DNA from: Halorientalis sp. LT38
GTDB lineage: Archaea; Halobacteriota; Halobacteria; Halobacteriales; Haloarculaceae
Direction of reading: 5' to 3'
NCBI RefSeq assembly: GCF_037031225.1
Contig: NZ_JAYEZN010000001.1
Location: forward strand, 2,170,001-2,234,000
DNA length: 64,000 nt
The position numbers and the translations under genes were made by a program. Below the pieces are notes generated by a model. The model worked only from the letters and a program-made list of their open reading frames with translations. It ran no database searches and was not told the DNA's origin. The first letter of the stretch is position 1, and each line of letters begins with the position of its first letter. Positions 49,801 to 56,558 of the stretch are shown piece by piece.

Positions 49801-51009
49801 GAAGAAGTCGATGTCGAGACGGACGCGTCGCCCTCGGAGACGAACCTGAGCGAACCGGGACTGACCGTCGACGCGAACCAGAACGTCACGAACGGCCAAC
49901 CGCTTGAGGCCACGCTAGCGGCGTCCCACGCCGAACCGGGTGACGTGACCGTCGTCGTGTCCAACGCCACGGATGTCGTCTACGAGACGAACCGCTCCGA
50001 CGCCTTCGACGCAGAGGCGACAGTCACCTGGAACGGGACTGCGGACGGCGCTGACGTTGCCGACGGTGACTACTCCCTCGCGGTTGTCGCGAGCAGCGAG
50101 GCCGGCGTTACCACGGTCCGTCGACAGGCGGTCGTCATCGACCGGAAGCCGCCGACAGTGACAGTCAATGCGAACGGGGACGCGGTCATCTTCAACTACA
50201 GTGACGCGGGATCGGGCGTCGACCACGACTCCCTCTCGATCACGGCGGGGGACGCCGTCGTCACCGAGGATGCGGTGGTCTCCCGGACAGGGGCGTCCTA
50301 CGATATCGAGGACCTCTCGCCGGGCGAGTCCCGCGACGTCGAGCTCTCGATCACGGACGGCCTGGGTAACGAGGCACGGGAGACGGTCACCGTCGCCGCC
50401 GGAGAAGCGGACGACGGCGACGGCGGTAGCGGTCGTGACAGTGGTGGCGGTGGCGGTGGTGGAGGTGCCGGAGGCGGTGGTGGCGGTGGAGGCGGTGGCG
50501 GCACAGACGTGAGTGATGGCAGCACCGAGGACACGTCTCCGGCCGTCATGAGCGTCGACGCGTCGGTCGAGAACGAGAGCGTCGCCGTGGACGAGAATGT
50601 AACCCTCACCGTCCGGGTCTCAAACGACGGGGGCGAGCGGGGCACGTTCGACGCATCGATCCGGGTTGGCGACCAGGGTAACGAGTCTGTCGAAATCGCG
50701 GTTCCGTCCAACGAGACCGTTATGGAGACGATAACTGTCTCCTTCGATTCCGCGGGCGAGCGGACCATCGAGGTCGGAGAGCAGGTCTCACAGACCATAA
50801 CCGTCACCGAGGAAGATCCCGGGACCTCCGACGACTCGGCAACCGAACAGGACACGACGCCTGGGCCCGGAACTGACACTTCGACCAGGGGGCGTGCCGC
50901 TGCGGACGTCGGCGACGATCCGACCACGACGACTGGCAACGGCCCCGGATTCGGCGTCGTAGTTGCCCTCTGCGCACTGCTGGCGCTCGGTCTTCGGTCG
51001 CGGGACTGA
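43807..51009 (+). CDS. giant secreted protein: Ig-like, PKD, vWD, trypsin-like protease, vWD, PGF-CTERM
   Basis: 2400 residues from the ATG at 43807. A signal peptide (SVAGILVALVVMLALVSTPV) leads into five or six immunoglobulin-like repeats (to about 620), then a PKD domain (about 640-730) and another Ig-like unit. A von Willebrand D domain begins at GDPHLVTFDG (930). A trypsin-like domain spans about 1470-1700, with triad His1497 (LTAGHC), Asp1555 (SYDLAVL) and Ser1651 (GNSGGP). A second vWD domain begins at GDPHLTTYDG (1736). A FlgD-like Ig domain, a Gly-rich linker (about 2212-2235), a CARDB-like domain and a C-terminal GPGFGVVVALCALLALGL-RSRD segment follow. The last is a PGF-CTERM signal for archaeosortase processing and lipid anchoring. 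Role: surface adhesion or protein cleavage. Confidence 0.85.
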   Translation: MRLPQTTASVAGILVALVVMLALVSTPVVGSQDDVEIDVAVGDRQYGSNETVNVWVGATDTGRTVDSPVDGEQITVTVRPSGGGDANPVFEESVQTDEHGSAVVEFNASAVQSGRYEVEVSSVSGTDSDMIEVGRTTDSVHWPSPAFAGEPTAAAVRIADGSEPVANDRLDVTVRNPSNDDIATQTMTTDANGFGRVDFTPTASGDYLIKSHDEFLTSLSVTDYVVDVETGVDRQYAGETASFGGQLRGPDGPAADVTFSIEITDEDGSIVDTVNATTDDDGFFTAQWRTPNTEGEYGISGETAGGDVVAFTEFLGANRLELTERSDGAGGGGSDVTLQTDVERNGLDFTKPGEQVNLTAEATEDGEPIPNETVEATLSYNYPEISLETTTVETDASGQATLTLNVPDAAVDGAGVSADVTLERDGETHTNTAYLGEVQRYDVDFEGAEYDTELTPGERNDLEVSVRDADGDPVADVPFAVAAQYDDRFEVFDTDGVETGSDGDATVTVDVPADAEDEVWLNSIHRYSPVNHFDTASLAHPLASVTPTTETAAPGETVTVDFETDDGDARGLARLSSYTTETVRYGIGTESDGIEVPIPAHAEDGTDFRVSVQAYGSDGSYYVGETAYDEVIEVDGEVTVTPSLAVEPRSVETGETVTLDASESSAVDGIDSYEWAFGDGTTEESDDSVVEHVYDEPGEYEVELTVIGTDGTERSTTGEVTVESADGGDPTNVTLESTPETVERGENVTIDATANRSVTSYEWDLSGNATVNRTTDQSTIVVDTDGWSPGQHTLTVTVSTEDGQTATGTTSLTVEEPSSDGLTVDNVRAPSTVATGEEVAVSTTVVSENSTVRNESVALAVDTDGNGALEDVVDTRTVSLDAGETTTVGLDAVASLDPGTYAYQVATGNDGAVGEFEVVSHDFETAVSTGDPHLVTFDGTGYDFQAAGEFVLVRETNGSFEVQARQEPSEFSDSVTVNTAVATTVDGREVVVDATRSTPVTVNGTVKALDESDPLEVGNGTIERSGGSYTVTYPGADDEAGPGDEHLTLDRYGDRLDVEVSLHADRERAIEGPLGDLDGNSSDDLTLANGSVLSESPDSTVLYGAFREDWRVSAESSLFTYENDSGPDTYYDPNVPRNIFSVEDLDQDVRSEAEEVATNAGLEPGTNAFRSAVIDYAITGDESYVASAKDQNASADVNETVSPDVPAELDGEHELVVTAENGSGDLVVDAEVALYNESYDAVDSRWTNDTGAVSWSTLKAGEYNVELYGPNGAFWGSQDVSVDDGGASMTVGRQGPRLADIALSGDEDGSGVYEQDATVSVRPAVRNDGPERPVRTRITLESSSVTETVVRGDEDSLIASGDRRTFEYEYTPSSGGERQVSIVTETRHGGRWVATDVERSVTTFKLESEIVGYDPETGEFANGTTSDAAAWFQSAEATLPHGADESSVTMPSDDYEKRSDTATDNYPWSAVGQLAYDYLGGCSATVVEDSHVLTAGHCVYEDGTWLTEEDPNGNAIEEVQFLPGRDHDSSPFGQANVTFVQTYEKWVDGEDRSYDLAVLTLDRPVGQETGTFGYESHALTDPVYDSDGLHVTGYPSIDAPFVDTRGEQWDFVAEGQGTDLNFFQPGCWLNDRCHRFATGSTLDELIYPGNSGGPVWEVEDGHADVVSVVSAGPAGAGKELVDPVSDITATRLSADASRDVGRMIGNGYEQVDADDPNPSLETPAEPPRDTAGAATGDPHLTTYDGVAYDFQAAGEFVLTETDEGGEPSIQARLRPVADREVSVISAVATALDGRNVTIDARDEDTLTVDGNAESLSSGESLSVGGGEISRIQDRYVVVYPGADDAAGDGDSRLEVSVQDDRLDVFVKPNRSAVDSMSGLLGSPDGDASNDLARADGSTLPTPPAFEELYGEFRDDHRVTEGTSLFDYDDSMGPDDYYDADFPAERVTVDDLDEDDRAAAVEVAQNAGLEPGTAAFEDAVLDYALTGEDSYVASAALAAEEVDVETDASPSETNLSEPGLTVDANQNVTNGQPLEATLAASHAEPGDVTVVVSNATDVVYETNRSDAFDAEATVTWNGTADGADVADGDYSLAVVASSEAGVTTVRRQAVVIDRKPPTVTVNANGDAVIFNYSDAGSGVDHDSLSITAGDAVVTEDAVVSRTGASYDIEDLSPGESRDVELSITDGLGNEARETVTVAAGEADDGDGGSGRDSGGGGGGGGAGGGGGGGGGGGTDVSDGSTEDTSPAVMSVDASVENESVAVDENVTLTVRVSNDGGERGTFDASIRVGDQGNESVEIAVPSNETVMETITVSFDSAGERTIEVGEQVSQTITVTEEDPGTSDDSATEQDTTPGPGTDTSTRGRAAADVGDDPTTTTGNGPGFGVVVALCALLALGLRSRD

Positions 51010-51081
51010 GGACACCCGGTTCTCCGACCTGCCGTCCACGAATAGATGGGTTTTTGACGTATTGCGTGACGACGTTCGTCT

Positions 51082-51183
51082 GTGCTGCTGGTGGTCACCT
51101 ACTCACGGGAGGCGCGACAGACGCTCCGGAACGCCTGTCAGGCCCACGAGGGGGCGGTCGTTCGCCGGTTCGGGCGGGCGGCG
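51082..51183 (+). repeat. direct repeat, right copy (102 bp)
   Basis: Matches 43094-43195 with one mismatch. This copy forms the intact 5' end of the gene at 51082. Confidence 0.9.
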
Positions 51184-51420
51184 CTGTTCGAGGCGACCGA
51201 GTTCGGGGCTTTCCTCGCGCTGCGGCTCCGGGCGGAGTACGGGGCGGACGTCCAGGTCGAGCGGACGCGCCCGTTCAACGAGTTCGAGGCGGTGGGGGCG
51301 GACGTCCGCGAGGCCGCGCGGGCCTACGCCGACCGCGAGCACCCGAGTACGCCGTACGCGAAGTTCGCCGCCGCGAGCGACCACCCCGACCCGGCGGCGC
51401 TGAAAGACCGCGAGCTATGA
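51082..51420 (+). CDS. haloarchaeal hypothetical protein (restored downstream copy)
   Basis: 112 residues from a GTG. VTYSREARQTLRNACQAHEG, a GRAALFEATEFGAFLALRLR helix and a long C-terminal helix; basic for this genome. A GGTTTTTGAC element about 30 bases upstream may be the promoter. Its first third is duplicated at 43094, before the giant gene. Its stop overlaps the next start, so it heads an operon. Function unknown. Confidence 0.72.
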   Translation: MLLVVTYSREARQTLRNACQAHEGAVVRRFGRAALFEATEFGAFLALRLRAEYGADVQVERTRPFNEFEAVGADVREAARAYADREHPSTPYAKFAAASDHPDPAALKDREL

Positions 51421-52232
51421 GGCTCCACTGTGGGGAGACGATTCGCGAGGGTCGGGTCGTGGACGGACGGGACCTCGATCTGTCCGGCTCGGCAGTCCTA
51501 GCGGCGGTTCGGGGCGATGACGCGTCGGTGACCGTCGACGCGGCGGACCCCGGACCGGTTCACGAGCGCGTCGGCCACGTCCATCCTGACGTGTGCGTGT
51601 CGATCCGGGCGGCACTGGCGGCTGCCGCGCGGTCGCGGGGTCTCACGACGCCGTACGAAGAGCGACTGGCCGAGATCCGGGCCCAACTGGCCGACCTGTC
51701 GGTCCCTGAGACGTCGACGCGCACGGCCAGGCGCGCGGTCGCCGAGCGGAGCGACGAGGTCGAGCGACTCGACGAGCGCGTCTCGGAACTCCGTGGCCGG
51801 GTGCAGGCGCTCCGCGAGCGCGACGCGCTATCCGACGCGGACGAGGCGGAACTGGACGCGGCGATGCGGGACCTGACCGACGCCAGAACCGAGTTGATCG
51901 CCGCCAGAGAGCGTCTCGACGCCGCGAACGAGACGGCCCGAGAGGCAAGGGACGCCCGGGAGCGACGCATGGAAATGGAAGACAGGCTGGCGAACCGCCG
52001 CCGCGAGGCACGCGCCCACCTCGCGGACGGGCTGCGGGCCGAGTTCCGGGCCGCCGTCGACGCTGCGCCGTGGGCCACGCCGGCCGATCCCGGCGAGGCC
52101 GACGACGTGACCGCCGCGCTCGCGGTCGGCCGGGTCGCCGAGCTACGCGCCCCGGTCGTGGTCGCCTGTGACCGCTTCGCCGATCCGACGGCGGCGGCCG
52201 ACTGGCTGGACGCCCCGGTGCTCCGCCTGTAG
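51417..52232 (+). CDS. coiled-coil hypothetical protein
   Basis: 271 residues from the ATG overlapping the previous TGA. A beta N-terminal domain (RLHCGETIREGRVVDGRDLD) is followed by about 120 residues of heptad-rich helix (VAERSDEVERLDERVSELRG and beyond), a clear coiled coil, then a small alpha/beta C-terminal domain (APVVVACDRFADPTAAADWL). It may pair with the adjacent MinD-like ATPase system. No known family. Confidence 0.7.
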   Translation: MRLHCGETIREGRVVDGRDLDLSGSAVLAAVRGDDASVTVDAADPGPVHERVGHVHPDVCVSIRAALAAAARSRGLTTPYEERLAEIRAQLADLSVPETSTRTARRAVAERSDEVERLDERVSELRGRVQALRERDALSDADEAELDAAMRDLTDARTELIAARERLDAANETAREARDARERRMEMEDRLANRRREARAHLADGLRAEFRAAVDAAPWATPADPGEADDVTAALAVGRVAELRAPVVVACDRFADPTAAADWLDAPVLRL

Positions 52233-52240
52233 TTTATATC
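52231..52240 (+). promoter_or_regulatory. TATA-like box of the 52264 gene
   Basis: AGTTTATATC is centred about 28 bases ahead of the ATG at 52264, starting on the last bases of the preceding gene. Good leaderless-promoter geometry. Confidence 0.6.
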
Positions 52241-52263
52241 CCAGGACGGGACCAGCCCGACCC

Positions 52264-53055
52264 ATGGTGACGTGTTCCTGTTCGGCCACGCGCGAGGACG
52301 GCGTGACGCTCGTGACCGGCCGGGTCGAGAATCCCGGCGAACCGCGGCGTGTACGGCTGGAGAGCCGCCTGGACGGTCCGCTCTGGCCGCCACGATGCCA
52401 CGGCGTCCCAGCGGCTGGCTGGGACGACGAGGGGTTCGAGTGCGTCCTCGCCGCCGGCGAGACGCGACCGATCGGGGCGGCCAGTTCGGCGCCGCCGACG
52501 GACTCCCCGCTGGAAGTCGTCGAGACCGAACCCGTCGAGCCGGACGACGGCATCGAACCGCGCGTGCAGGTCCCGTCCGTCGACGCCACGGCCGAGGACA
52601 TCGTTCGCGAACTGGGCGTCCCGAGACCGCCGCGTGACGCGGTGCCCGTGGACCGGACCGACGATCCGGGGTCGGCAGCGGAGGACGGTGACGCCCCACC
52701 GATCGACAGTGCCGGCGACGCGGCGATTCTCGGTGGGGACGGACCCCTCCCGGATCGGGCCGCTGCGGACGGGGCCGAGGCGGAGCGAAACCGGACTGAC
52801 GAGTCGATCGACGCGGATCTCGACGCCGTCGCCGACCGCATCGACACCGCAGAGCGGCTCTCTGCGACGACGCGGCTCCCCGTGGCGACCGAGATCCTCG
52901 GGAGCGTCGGGGGCGTCGCCGGCGCCCGTGAGCTGGACGCCCAGCTGTCGCGAGACGCCCGACGCCTCGAGGCACTGTCCCAGCGGGCGGCGGAGCTTGC
53001 CGAACGCGCAGAGCGCGCGACGGTGCCCGTCGAGTCGCTGGACCGGGTGCGATGA
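52264..53055 (+). CDS. hypothetical protein with N-terminal beta domain
   Basis: 263 residues from the ATG at 52264. The first 90 residues contain Cys residues and strands (REDGVTLVTGRVENPGEPRR, LWPPRCHGVPAAGW) like an Ig-type fold. A disordered acidic centre and a C-terminal helical part (DTAERLSATTRL to RRLEALSQRAAELAERAE) follow. The last four bases overlap the MinD-like ATPase gene, so the two are coupled and may interact. Confidence 0.7.
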   Translation: MVTCSCSATREDGVTLVTGRVENPGEPRRVRLESRLDGPLWPPRCHGVPAAGWDDEGFECVLAAGETRPIGAASSAPPTDSPLEVVETEPVEPDDGIEPRVQVPSVDATAEDIVRELGVPRPPRDAVPVDRTDDPGSAAEDGDAPPIDSAGDAAILGGDGPLPDRAAADGAEAERNRTDESIDADLDAVADRIDTAERLSATTRLPVATEILGSVGGVAGARELDAQLSRDARRLEALSQRAAELAERAERATVPVESLDRVR

Positions 53056-53741
53056 TCCTCGCGGTCACCGGGGGCAAGGGCGGCGTGGGGAAGTCGACGG
53101 TCTCGTACAACCTGGCCGCGGCGCTGGACGCGGTGGTCGTCGACGCCGACCTGGGGATGGCCGACCTGCCGGCGTCCCGGGGGCCGGACCTCCACGACGT
53201 GCTCGCCGGCCGCGCCGACCCGGTCGAAGCGGTCCGGGAGGACGCGCCGGTCGCGATCCTCCCCTGTGGGCGGTCGCTCGCGGGGGCGCGGGCGATCGAT
53301 CCGACCGCTCTGGTGGCCGCCGTCGAGCGCGTCGCCGCCGAGTACGGCCGGGTCGTCGTCGACTGTCCGGCGGGGCTGGGCGGCGACGTGGGCCTCGGGC
53401 TCTGCGTGGCGTACGCCTGCGTGCTGGTGACGACGCCGGCCGAACCCGCGCTGGCCGACGCCGTCCGCGCTCGGGCGCTGGCGCGCGAACTCGACGCCGG
53501 CCTGGTCCGGATCGTGCTGAATCGGGCGGAAAGTCGGGGAACGGCCGACGCGCTCGCTCGGGAACTCGGTGCGCCGGTGACGGTCCTTCCGGAGTCGGTC
53601 GCGCTGGCCGATGCGCAGGCCCGGGGACGGCCCGTCGGCGAGCACGCGCCGGAATGTGTCGCGACGGCGCGGTTCGAGGAACTCGCGGCGGCGGTGCGGG
53701 AAACGGTGGGGGACGCATCGGTGGCGAACCCGGGGAGTTAA
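53052..53741 (+). CDS. MinD/ParA-like ATPase
   Basis: 229 residues. The deviant Walker A KGGVGKST is at residues 9-16, switch I DADLGMADLP at 34-43 and the switch II region VVVDCPAGLG near 101-110. No membrane-targeting helix is obvious at the C-terminus, unlike true MinD. Haloarchaea carry several such ATPases in positioning, partition and metal-cofactor roles. Its neighbours (coiled-coil and nuclease-like proteins) suggest a dedicated complex. Confidence 0.88.
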   Translation: MILAVTGGKGGVGKSTVSYNLAAALDAVVVDADLGMADLPASRGPDLHDVLAGRADPVEAVREDAPVAILPCGRSLAGARAIDPTALVAAVERVAAEYGRVVVDCPAGLGGDVGLGLCVAYACVLVTTPAEPALADAVRARALARELDAGLVRIVLNRAESRGTADALARELGAPVTVLPESVALADAQARGRPVGEHAPECVATARFEELAAAVRETVGDASVANPGS

Positions 53742-53767
53742 TTCCGTGGCCGCGCCTTGTCCGGCAC

Positions 53768-54505
53768 ATGGCTGCCGACGAGTTCCAGGTCGCGGTCAAG
53801 CCCTCGGCCATCGACCGGAACTCCGCGGTCGCGGAACTGGTCGCATCGGCCGGGGAGCGCCTCGCCTACGCGACGGAGGGCGACGCGCGGACGGCCGCGG
53901 CCGAACTCACACGGGACGGCGAGAGCCCGGTCCGCATCCAGGCCGTCGCGCCGCAGGACGACACCGACGCCGACGCGTACCTGGTCGGTGCCAGCAGGAC
54001 CCGAGGGCGCCTCCCCGCGGCCGACCCGGACGACGGCTGGCAGTTCGGCGTGGACGCCAGCCAGTACGGCGCGCTCGGCGAGGCGCTCTTGACTGCCGGC
54101 GACGGGGTGACCCGTCCCCTCGCACTGTACGTCCGCCACGATCTGGACCTGGGCCCCGAGACGTCGCTGACCATCGACGTCGAGGAGGCACCGCCCGCGG
54201 TCTCCCGGCCTGGCATCGAGGGCGCCTGGCAGCCGGACTGCGCGCTCGCGGTCGCGGTGGCGGGGCGGACGGTCGCGCGGTACCTGTGTGAGGTCAAGAC
54301 CGGCGGCGGGTCGCTGGAACGCTCCCAGCGCGAGTTGATCGAGTACGCGGCCCGCGAGACGCCCGTGATTCTGGCCAGAGTCGACGTCTCCGGCCTCCCC
54401 CGCGAGTACGAGATCGCGTTCGAGCAGTTCGGGACCACCTCCCCCGACACGCCGACGGACGCCGCCCAGCGCTCGCTGGACGACTGGGCCGGCGACGAGG
54501 ACTGA
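53768..54505 (+). CDS. hypothetical protein with PD-(D/E)XK nuclease-like motif
   Basis: 245 residues from the ATG at 53768. The N-terminal half is alpha/beta (FQVAVKPSAIDRNSAVAELV; RPLALYVRHDLDLGPETSL). Around residues 155-190, DCALAVAVAGRTVARYLCEV followed by KTGGGSLERSQRELIEYAAR has the D...ExK arrangement and the following helix with a conserved Gln/Arg seen in PD-(D/E)XK nucleases and VRR-NUC-like domains. If active it would cut DNA or RNA. It lies between the MinD-like gene and tfb, downstream of mcm. Confidence 0.6.
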   Translation: MAADEFQVAVKPSAIDRNSAVAELVASAGERLAYATEGDARTAAAELTRDGESPVRIQAVAPQDDTDADAYLVGASRTRGRLPAADPDDGWQFGVDASQYGALGEALLTAGDGVTRPLALYVRHDLDLGPETSLTIDVEEAPPAVSRPGIEGAWQPDCALAVAVAGRTVARYLCEVKTGGGSLERSQRELIEYAARETPVILARVDVSGLPREYEIAFEQFGTTSPDTPTDAAQRSLDDWAGDED

Positions 54506-54535
54506 CGGACGGTCGACCCACTCGAAGTTCCGCCC

Positions 54536-55396
54536 TCACTCCCGCAGTTCCTGATAGGTCGAGCGCAGCGTCACTGGCGTGACGCCCGCGGTCTCGGCGG
54601 CTTCCGACTGGGTGAGGTCGCAGTCGCGTTCCTGCGCGGCCAGGTAGAGACAGCCGGCGGCGACGCCCGACGGGTCGCGACCCGAAACGATGCCCGCCTC
54701 CCGGGCGGCGTCGACGAGGTCCGTGGCGCGGCGCTCGACGGCCTGGGGGAGGTCGAGCCGGCTGGCAAAGCGCGGCAGGTACTCCGCCGGGTCGATCGGA
54801 CCGGTCGGCAGCCCGAGCTGGCGGTTCAGGGCGTCGTAGGCGGCCGTGAGTTCGTCCTCGGATGCGCGGGCGGTCTCGACCACCTCGTCGAGCGTCCGCG
54901 AGACGGAGACGGTCCGGCAGGTGGCGTAGACGACGGCGGCGGTGAAGCCCTCGATGGAGCGCCCGCGGAGCAGGTCCTCGTGCTGGGCGGACTCGAAGAG
55001 GACGCAGGCCTGATCGCGGACGTGGTCGGTCAGGTTCAGCGCGCTGACCAGCCGCCGGATCTCGCCGAAGGCGTACACCCGGTTGCGCTCGGCCTTGGAC
55101 TTGATTTGCGCGCGGTTGTGCTGGCGACGCATGCGCGCGAATCGCCGACGCTTGCGCCCTTTGAGCCGCGTCGAGCGGCCGATCTCGGTCGTGAGGCCCC
55201 GATCGTGACGCGATCGCGTCAGCGGTGCGCCGGTCCGTTCCCGGTCGGTCTCGTCGTCGGCGAAACTGCGCCATTCCGGGCCGCGGTCGATGTTGTCCTC
55301 AGCGACGACGAGGCCGCAGTCGCCGCAGACCGTTTCCCTGTCGCCTTCCCGGAGGCGTCCCTGGCACTCCGGACAGGACTGCGTCGTGGTTGCCAT
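54536..55396 (-). CDS. tfb: transcription initiation factor TFB
   Basis: 286 residues. The zinc ribbon CPECQGRLREGDRETVCGDC is followed by GPEWRSFADDE (B-reader) and two cyclin-like repeats (residues about 100-190 and 200-286), ending near a helix-turn-helix-like segment (TQSEAAETAGVTPVTLRSTY) that reads the BRE. TFB recruits RNA polymerase with TBP. It is somewhat short for TFB, with a compact linker, and is probably one of several paralogues. A TGTTTAAAGA box lies at about 55423-55432, the right distance for this start. Confidence 0.93.
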   Translation of the reverse strand: MATTTQSCPECQGRLREGDRETVCGDCGLVVAEDNIDRGPEWRSFADDETDRERTGAPLTRSRHDRGLTTEIGRSTRLKGRKRRRFARMRRQHNRAQIKSKAERNRVYAFGEIRRLVSALNLTDHVRDQACVLFESAQHEDLLRGRSIEGFTAAVVYATCRTVSVSRTLDEVVETARASEDELTAAYDALNRQLGLPTGPIDPAEYLPRFASRLDLPQAVERRATDLVDAAREAGIVSGRDPSGVAAGCLYLAAQERDCDLTQSEAAETAGVTPVTLRSTYQELRE

Positions 55397-55473
55397 GTAC
55401 AGTCGAAGGTTGGCCCGCGATCCCTGTTTAAAGACCGCCCGGAGACCGCCGGAGCCGGCCGATCCGCCTGACC

Positions 55474-55498
55474 GAACGTACCGGTTACCGGTACGTTC
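55474..55498. promoter_or_regulatory. perfect 25-base palindrome between tfb and the 55592 gene
   Basis: GAACGTACCGGT and ACCGGTACGTTC flank a single T. It lies between two divergent promoters, about 80-100 bases from each start codon, beyond their TATA boxes. It is long and perfect enough to be an operator for a dimeric regulator. Confidence 0.6.
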
Positions 55499-55557
55499 TC
55501 TCAGAACTGTGTGGCGATAGCGGCCGGTGACGCCCCCGTGGGTCGTTCGGTTTCACG

Positions 55558-55567
55558 TACATTTATT
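55558..55567 (+). promoter_or_regulatory. TATA-like box of the 55592 gene
   Basis: TACATTTATT lies about 28 bases ahead of the ATG at 55592, supporting this start over a more upstream in-frame codon. Confidence 0.6.
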
Positions 55568-55591
55568 GGGGAGATCGCGGAAGCGCCGAGT

Positions 55592-56098
55592 ATGGGGCTG
55601 TCGGAGATCGCCGCGGGGGTGGAGGTGACGACGGAGCAGCGCGACCGCGGCGTGGCGACTGTCGACGAGACCGGCGGGTCGCTCGCGGAGCGGCTGGCCG
55701 AGTACGCCGACGACCTGCCCTGCGAGCCCGACGTCGCGGCGACGGTCGCAGAGGTGTACGCCGAGGGGCGATCGATCGGGACGGCCGCGAGCGTCGCCGG
55801 CATCGCGCCGACGACCGCGGCGAAGACGCTGCACCTGCTGGGCGAACAGGTGTCGCCGCTCGGGCCGACCGGCCGCGAGGTCGTCCGGGACTGGGTGAAC
55901 GCCGAACTCGCTCGAACCGAAGCGCTGGAACTGACCGGGGCCAGCGAGCGGGCGTTCGCGCTGGCGGCGTACGTCGAGACGCACGAGCCGATTCCCGGGG
56001 CACGCGAGGCCGTCGCAGCGACGCTCTCGACCGGACTCGGCGGTGAGCAGCCGCTGGCGGAGGCGATGAGCGACGTCACCGATCTCCGAGACTCGTAA
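55592..56098 (+). CDS. haloarchaeal hypothetical protein, helical
   Basis: 168 residues from the ATG at 55592 (supported by the TATA-like box). It contains a helix-turn-helix-like centre (AATVAEVYAEGRSIGTAASV, then AGIAPTTAAKTLHLLGE), similar to transcription-factor or resolvase recognition helices, followed by two further helices. No family known to me. Divergent from tfb with a shared palindrome, so the two may be co-regulated. Confidence 0.7.
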   Translation: MGLSEIAAGVEVTTEQRDRGVATVDETGGSLAERLAEYADDLPCEPDVAATVAEVYAEGRSIGTAASVAGIAPTTAAKTLHLLGEQVSPLGPTGREVVRDWVNAELARTEALELTGASERAFALAAYVETHEPIPGAREAVAATLSTGLGGEQPLAEAMSDVTDLRDS

Positions 56099-56187
56099 CT
56101 GATCGGCTGTACCGACGTGGCCGCGTCGCTACCCGACGTCAGAACGGTATTCTGCGTGCGTCTGCGTCCGGAACTGGCGAGAACGAG

Positions 56188-56355
56188 CTATCCTTCGTTG
56201 ATCTCTTTGAACTGGTCGAGCAGGTCCTCGGCGGACTCGCCGCTGTCGTACTCGACTTTCCCGTGGTAGTTCGTCCGCTCGTCGTCGAAGTCGGCGTCTA
56301 CCTCGCTGTTTTTCCGCTCACGGCGCTCGTGCTCTTCTTCGTCGTAGGCACCCAT
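56188..56355 (-). CDS. DUF5786-like small acidic protein
   Basis: 55 residues: MGAYDEEEHERRERKNSEVD at the start, then FDDERTNYHGKVEYDSGES and a final helix EDLLDQFKEINEG. The YHGKVEYD core and this length match a small protein family found throughout haloarchaea. Function unknown. The ATG at 56353-56355 is the only sensible start. Confidence 0.72.
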   Translation of the reverse strand: MGAYDEEEHERRERKNSEVDADFDDERTNYHGKVEYDSGESAEDLLDQFKEINEG

Positions 56356-56558
56356 AGACATTGGTACTCACACTCATGGTATGGGGTAGCCGACTATGAA
56401 TGTAACGGTAACGTAACTAATGGATGATATTTCTGGCGCGTAGCGACGGGCTCGGGCCGTGACGGTCGGGGCTCGCAGTTCGTCGATACCGACTTCGTCG
56501 GCGACCAGCCGAAAGTCAGTCGGACTGTTCAATAGCGTGTACGTACCAGGGTCCGACA

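Noticed and set aside
50440-50510. Simple GGT/GGC repeat as mobile or regulatory element
   Set aside because: It is in frame and codes for the Gly-rich linker of the giant protein.
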